From JAMLHH01 sp964653095 (GTDB lineage: Bacteria; Bacteroidota; Bacteroidia; Chitinophagales; JADIYW01), in NCBI GenBank assembly GCA_964653095.1, contig CAZZEH010000006.1:48213-112212 (forward strand): a DNA stretch of 64,000 nt, read 5' to 3'. How positions within the stretch are numbered: position 1 is the stretch's first letter; each line of letters starts with the position of its first letter. The translations under genes and the position numbers were made by a program. Below the pieces are notes generated by a model. The model saw only the letters and a list, made by a program, of their open reading frames with translations, made no database searches and had not been told where the DNA came from. Shown piece by piece: positions 63,157-64,000 of this stretch.

Positions 63157-64000
63157 TTAAGAAGTCATCAGACGCTCTTTATCCAATTTGAGTACTATCG
63201 CCGTCATGATGGAAAATGACAATAGTGAAGAACCTCCATAACTGATAAAGGGCAAAGGGATACCAATTACAGGGAGCAATCCTATGGTCATACCGATATT
63301 GATAAAAAAGTGCATGAAAATAATAGAGGCTATAGAATAAATATATACCCGGGCATAAGCCGTTCGCTGTCGGTTAGCAAGGGTAATTAATCTTTGCAGG
63401 AATATCACAAAAAGTCCTATCAACACTACTGAACCTACGAAACCCCACTCTTCACCTATGGAGCAAAATATAAAATCCGTATTCATTTCAGGCACAAAAT
63501 CATACCGGGTCTGTGTCCCCTGCAACCACCCTTTCCCAAAGGCACCGCCGGAGCCAATCGCAATTTTAGACTGTTCCAAATTATAGCCTACACCTCTGCT
63601 GTCTTCTAATTTTCCTAAAATAATATTGATCCTGTCCTGCTGATGCTGTTTCAAAACGGTATGGAAAGCAGTATCTACCGCCACGATGTAACCAATCGAC
63701 ATGAGCATTACAAAGAGTATCCCCGCCACGATTGTTTTCTCTCTCGGAAGTACTATATAGATATAGGTAAAAACAACTGCAAAAATTATCACTACTACAG
63801 TAATGAGGGCAAACTTATCCACCGAAAGGGCGAGCAGCGACAGAGTTATCACGTAGATTCCCAAGTATATTATCCAGTTGCTTAATCCTTCCCGGTTAAA
63901 CACCATGACAAAACTAAAAAACACCAAGGCCGACCCTGCATCTCCCTGCAATAACACAATGACCATAGGAACGCCAATGATACTAAAAGCTATCAGTCGT
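63157..64000 (-). CDS. rodA: Rod shape-determining protein RodA, N-terminus off the window
   Basis: C-terminal 280 residues of a SEDS-family peptidoglycan glycosyltransferase. The reading frame is open through the right edge (RLIAFSIIGVPMVIVLLQ precedes the internal Met at 63966), so the start lies beyond 64000; full-length RodA is about 370-420 residues. Motifs are LLQGDAGSALVFFSF (the SEDS Asp), GSGGAFGKGWLQGTQTRYDF, PEMNTDFIFCSIGEEWGFVG and the closing IPLPFISYGGSSLLS. It acts with a class B PBP in lateral wall synthesis. No mreBCD or PBP2 gene is visible. Confidence 0.93.
   Translation of the reverse strand, partial: RLIAFSIIGVPMVIVLLQGDAGSALVFFSFVMVFNREGLSNWIIYLGIYVITLSLLALSVDKFALITVVVIIFAVVFTYIYIVLPREKTIVAGILFVMLMSIGYIVAVDTAFHTVLKQHQQDRINIILGKLEDSRGVGYNLEQSKIAIGSGGAFGKGWLQGTQTRYDFVPEMNTDFIFCSIGEEWGFVGSVVLIGLFVIFLQRLITLANRQRTAYARVYIYSIASIIFMHFFINIGMTIGLLPVIGIPLPFISYGGSSLLSFSIMTAIVLKLDKERLMTS

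Overview
The window is chromosomal DNA from a member of the Bacteroidota, AT-rich and densely packed. Several lines support this: promoter -7 boxes of the form TAnnTTTG, a fused SecDF, a phosphatase with a Type IX secretion C-terminal domain, FloA/NfeD, EnvC-DUF4292 and ComF-RadA pairs typical of the phylum, and general absence of Shine-Dalgarno motifs. The gene set resembles environmental Saprospirales/Chitinophagales-type genomes, but the exact lineage cannot be fixed from this sequence. No rRNA, tRNA, CRISPR array, prophage or intact transposase gene was seen.

Layout. 0-5.3 kb: a left-truncated coiled protein, tdk, nfeD-floA, rlmH-rhomboid and thyA-folA (dTMP/folate supply). 5.3-8.3 kb: a decaying stretch with a caspase-domain relic, a flavodoxin-like gene, one copy of a dispersed repeat, a GH1 glycosidase and a broken secreted-protein gene. 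8.3-16.1 kb: oligopeptidase B, aspA, a second repeat copy with clean terminal inverted repeats, a thioesterase, guaA and a lipoprotein. 16.2-22.5 kb: secDF with a strong terminator, a MITE-like inverted repeat, a DUF47-Pit phosphate transport operon and a tandem FKBP isomerase. 22.5-30.9 kb (minus strand): a PabC-like lyase, methylmalonyl-CoA mutase, an SDR-ALDH pair, a Type IX-secreted purple acid phosphatase, and STAS-RNase Z. 31-42 kb: clpC, then a minus-strand block with a sigma-54 response regulator plus an unknown secreted protein, a membrane patatin, a beta-helix lipoprotein, comF and radA. 42-51.5 kb: tatC-rpiB, DUF2461, recN, DUF4292-envC, a 2OG-Fe(II) oxygenase, a RelE/antitoxin pair, an HMA protein and a serine hydrolase. 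51.5-64 kb: a YbdG-type channel, two SDRs, an aminotransferase, an 0.8-kb gene-free decayed stretch, an OmlA-like protein, an EamA transporter, a hexameric tyrosine-coordinated heme protein, mscL, a methyltransferase with a DUF2723 glycosyltransferase, and the C-terminal part of RodA.

Most genes are housekeeping or envelope functions. The most unusual observation is in guaA. Its glutaminase domain has lost the catalytic cysteine (Ala at residue 79) and other glutaminase-domain motifs, while its ATP-pyrophosphatase domain looks intact. Other points of note are two families of short non-coding inverted-repeat elements, two secreted-protein relics, and a set of genes whose -7 box lies 6-9 nt before the start codon, which implies leaderless or nearly leaderless mRNAs.
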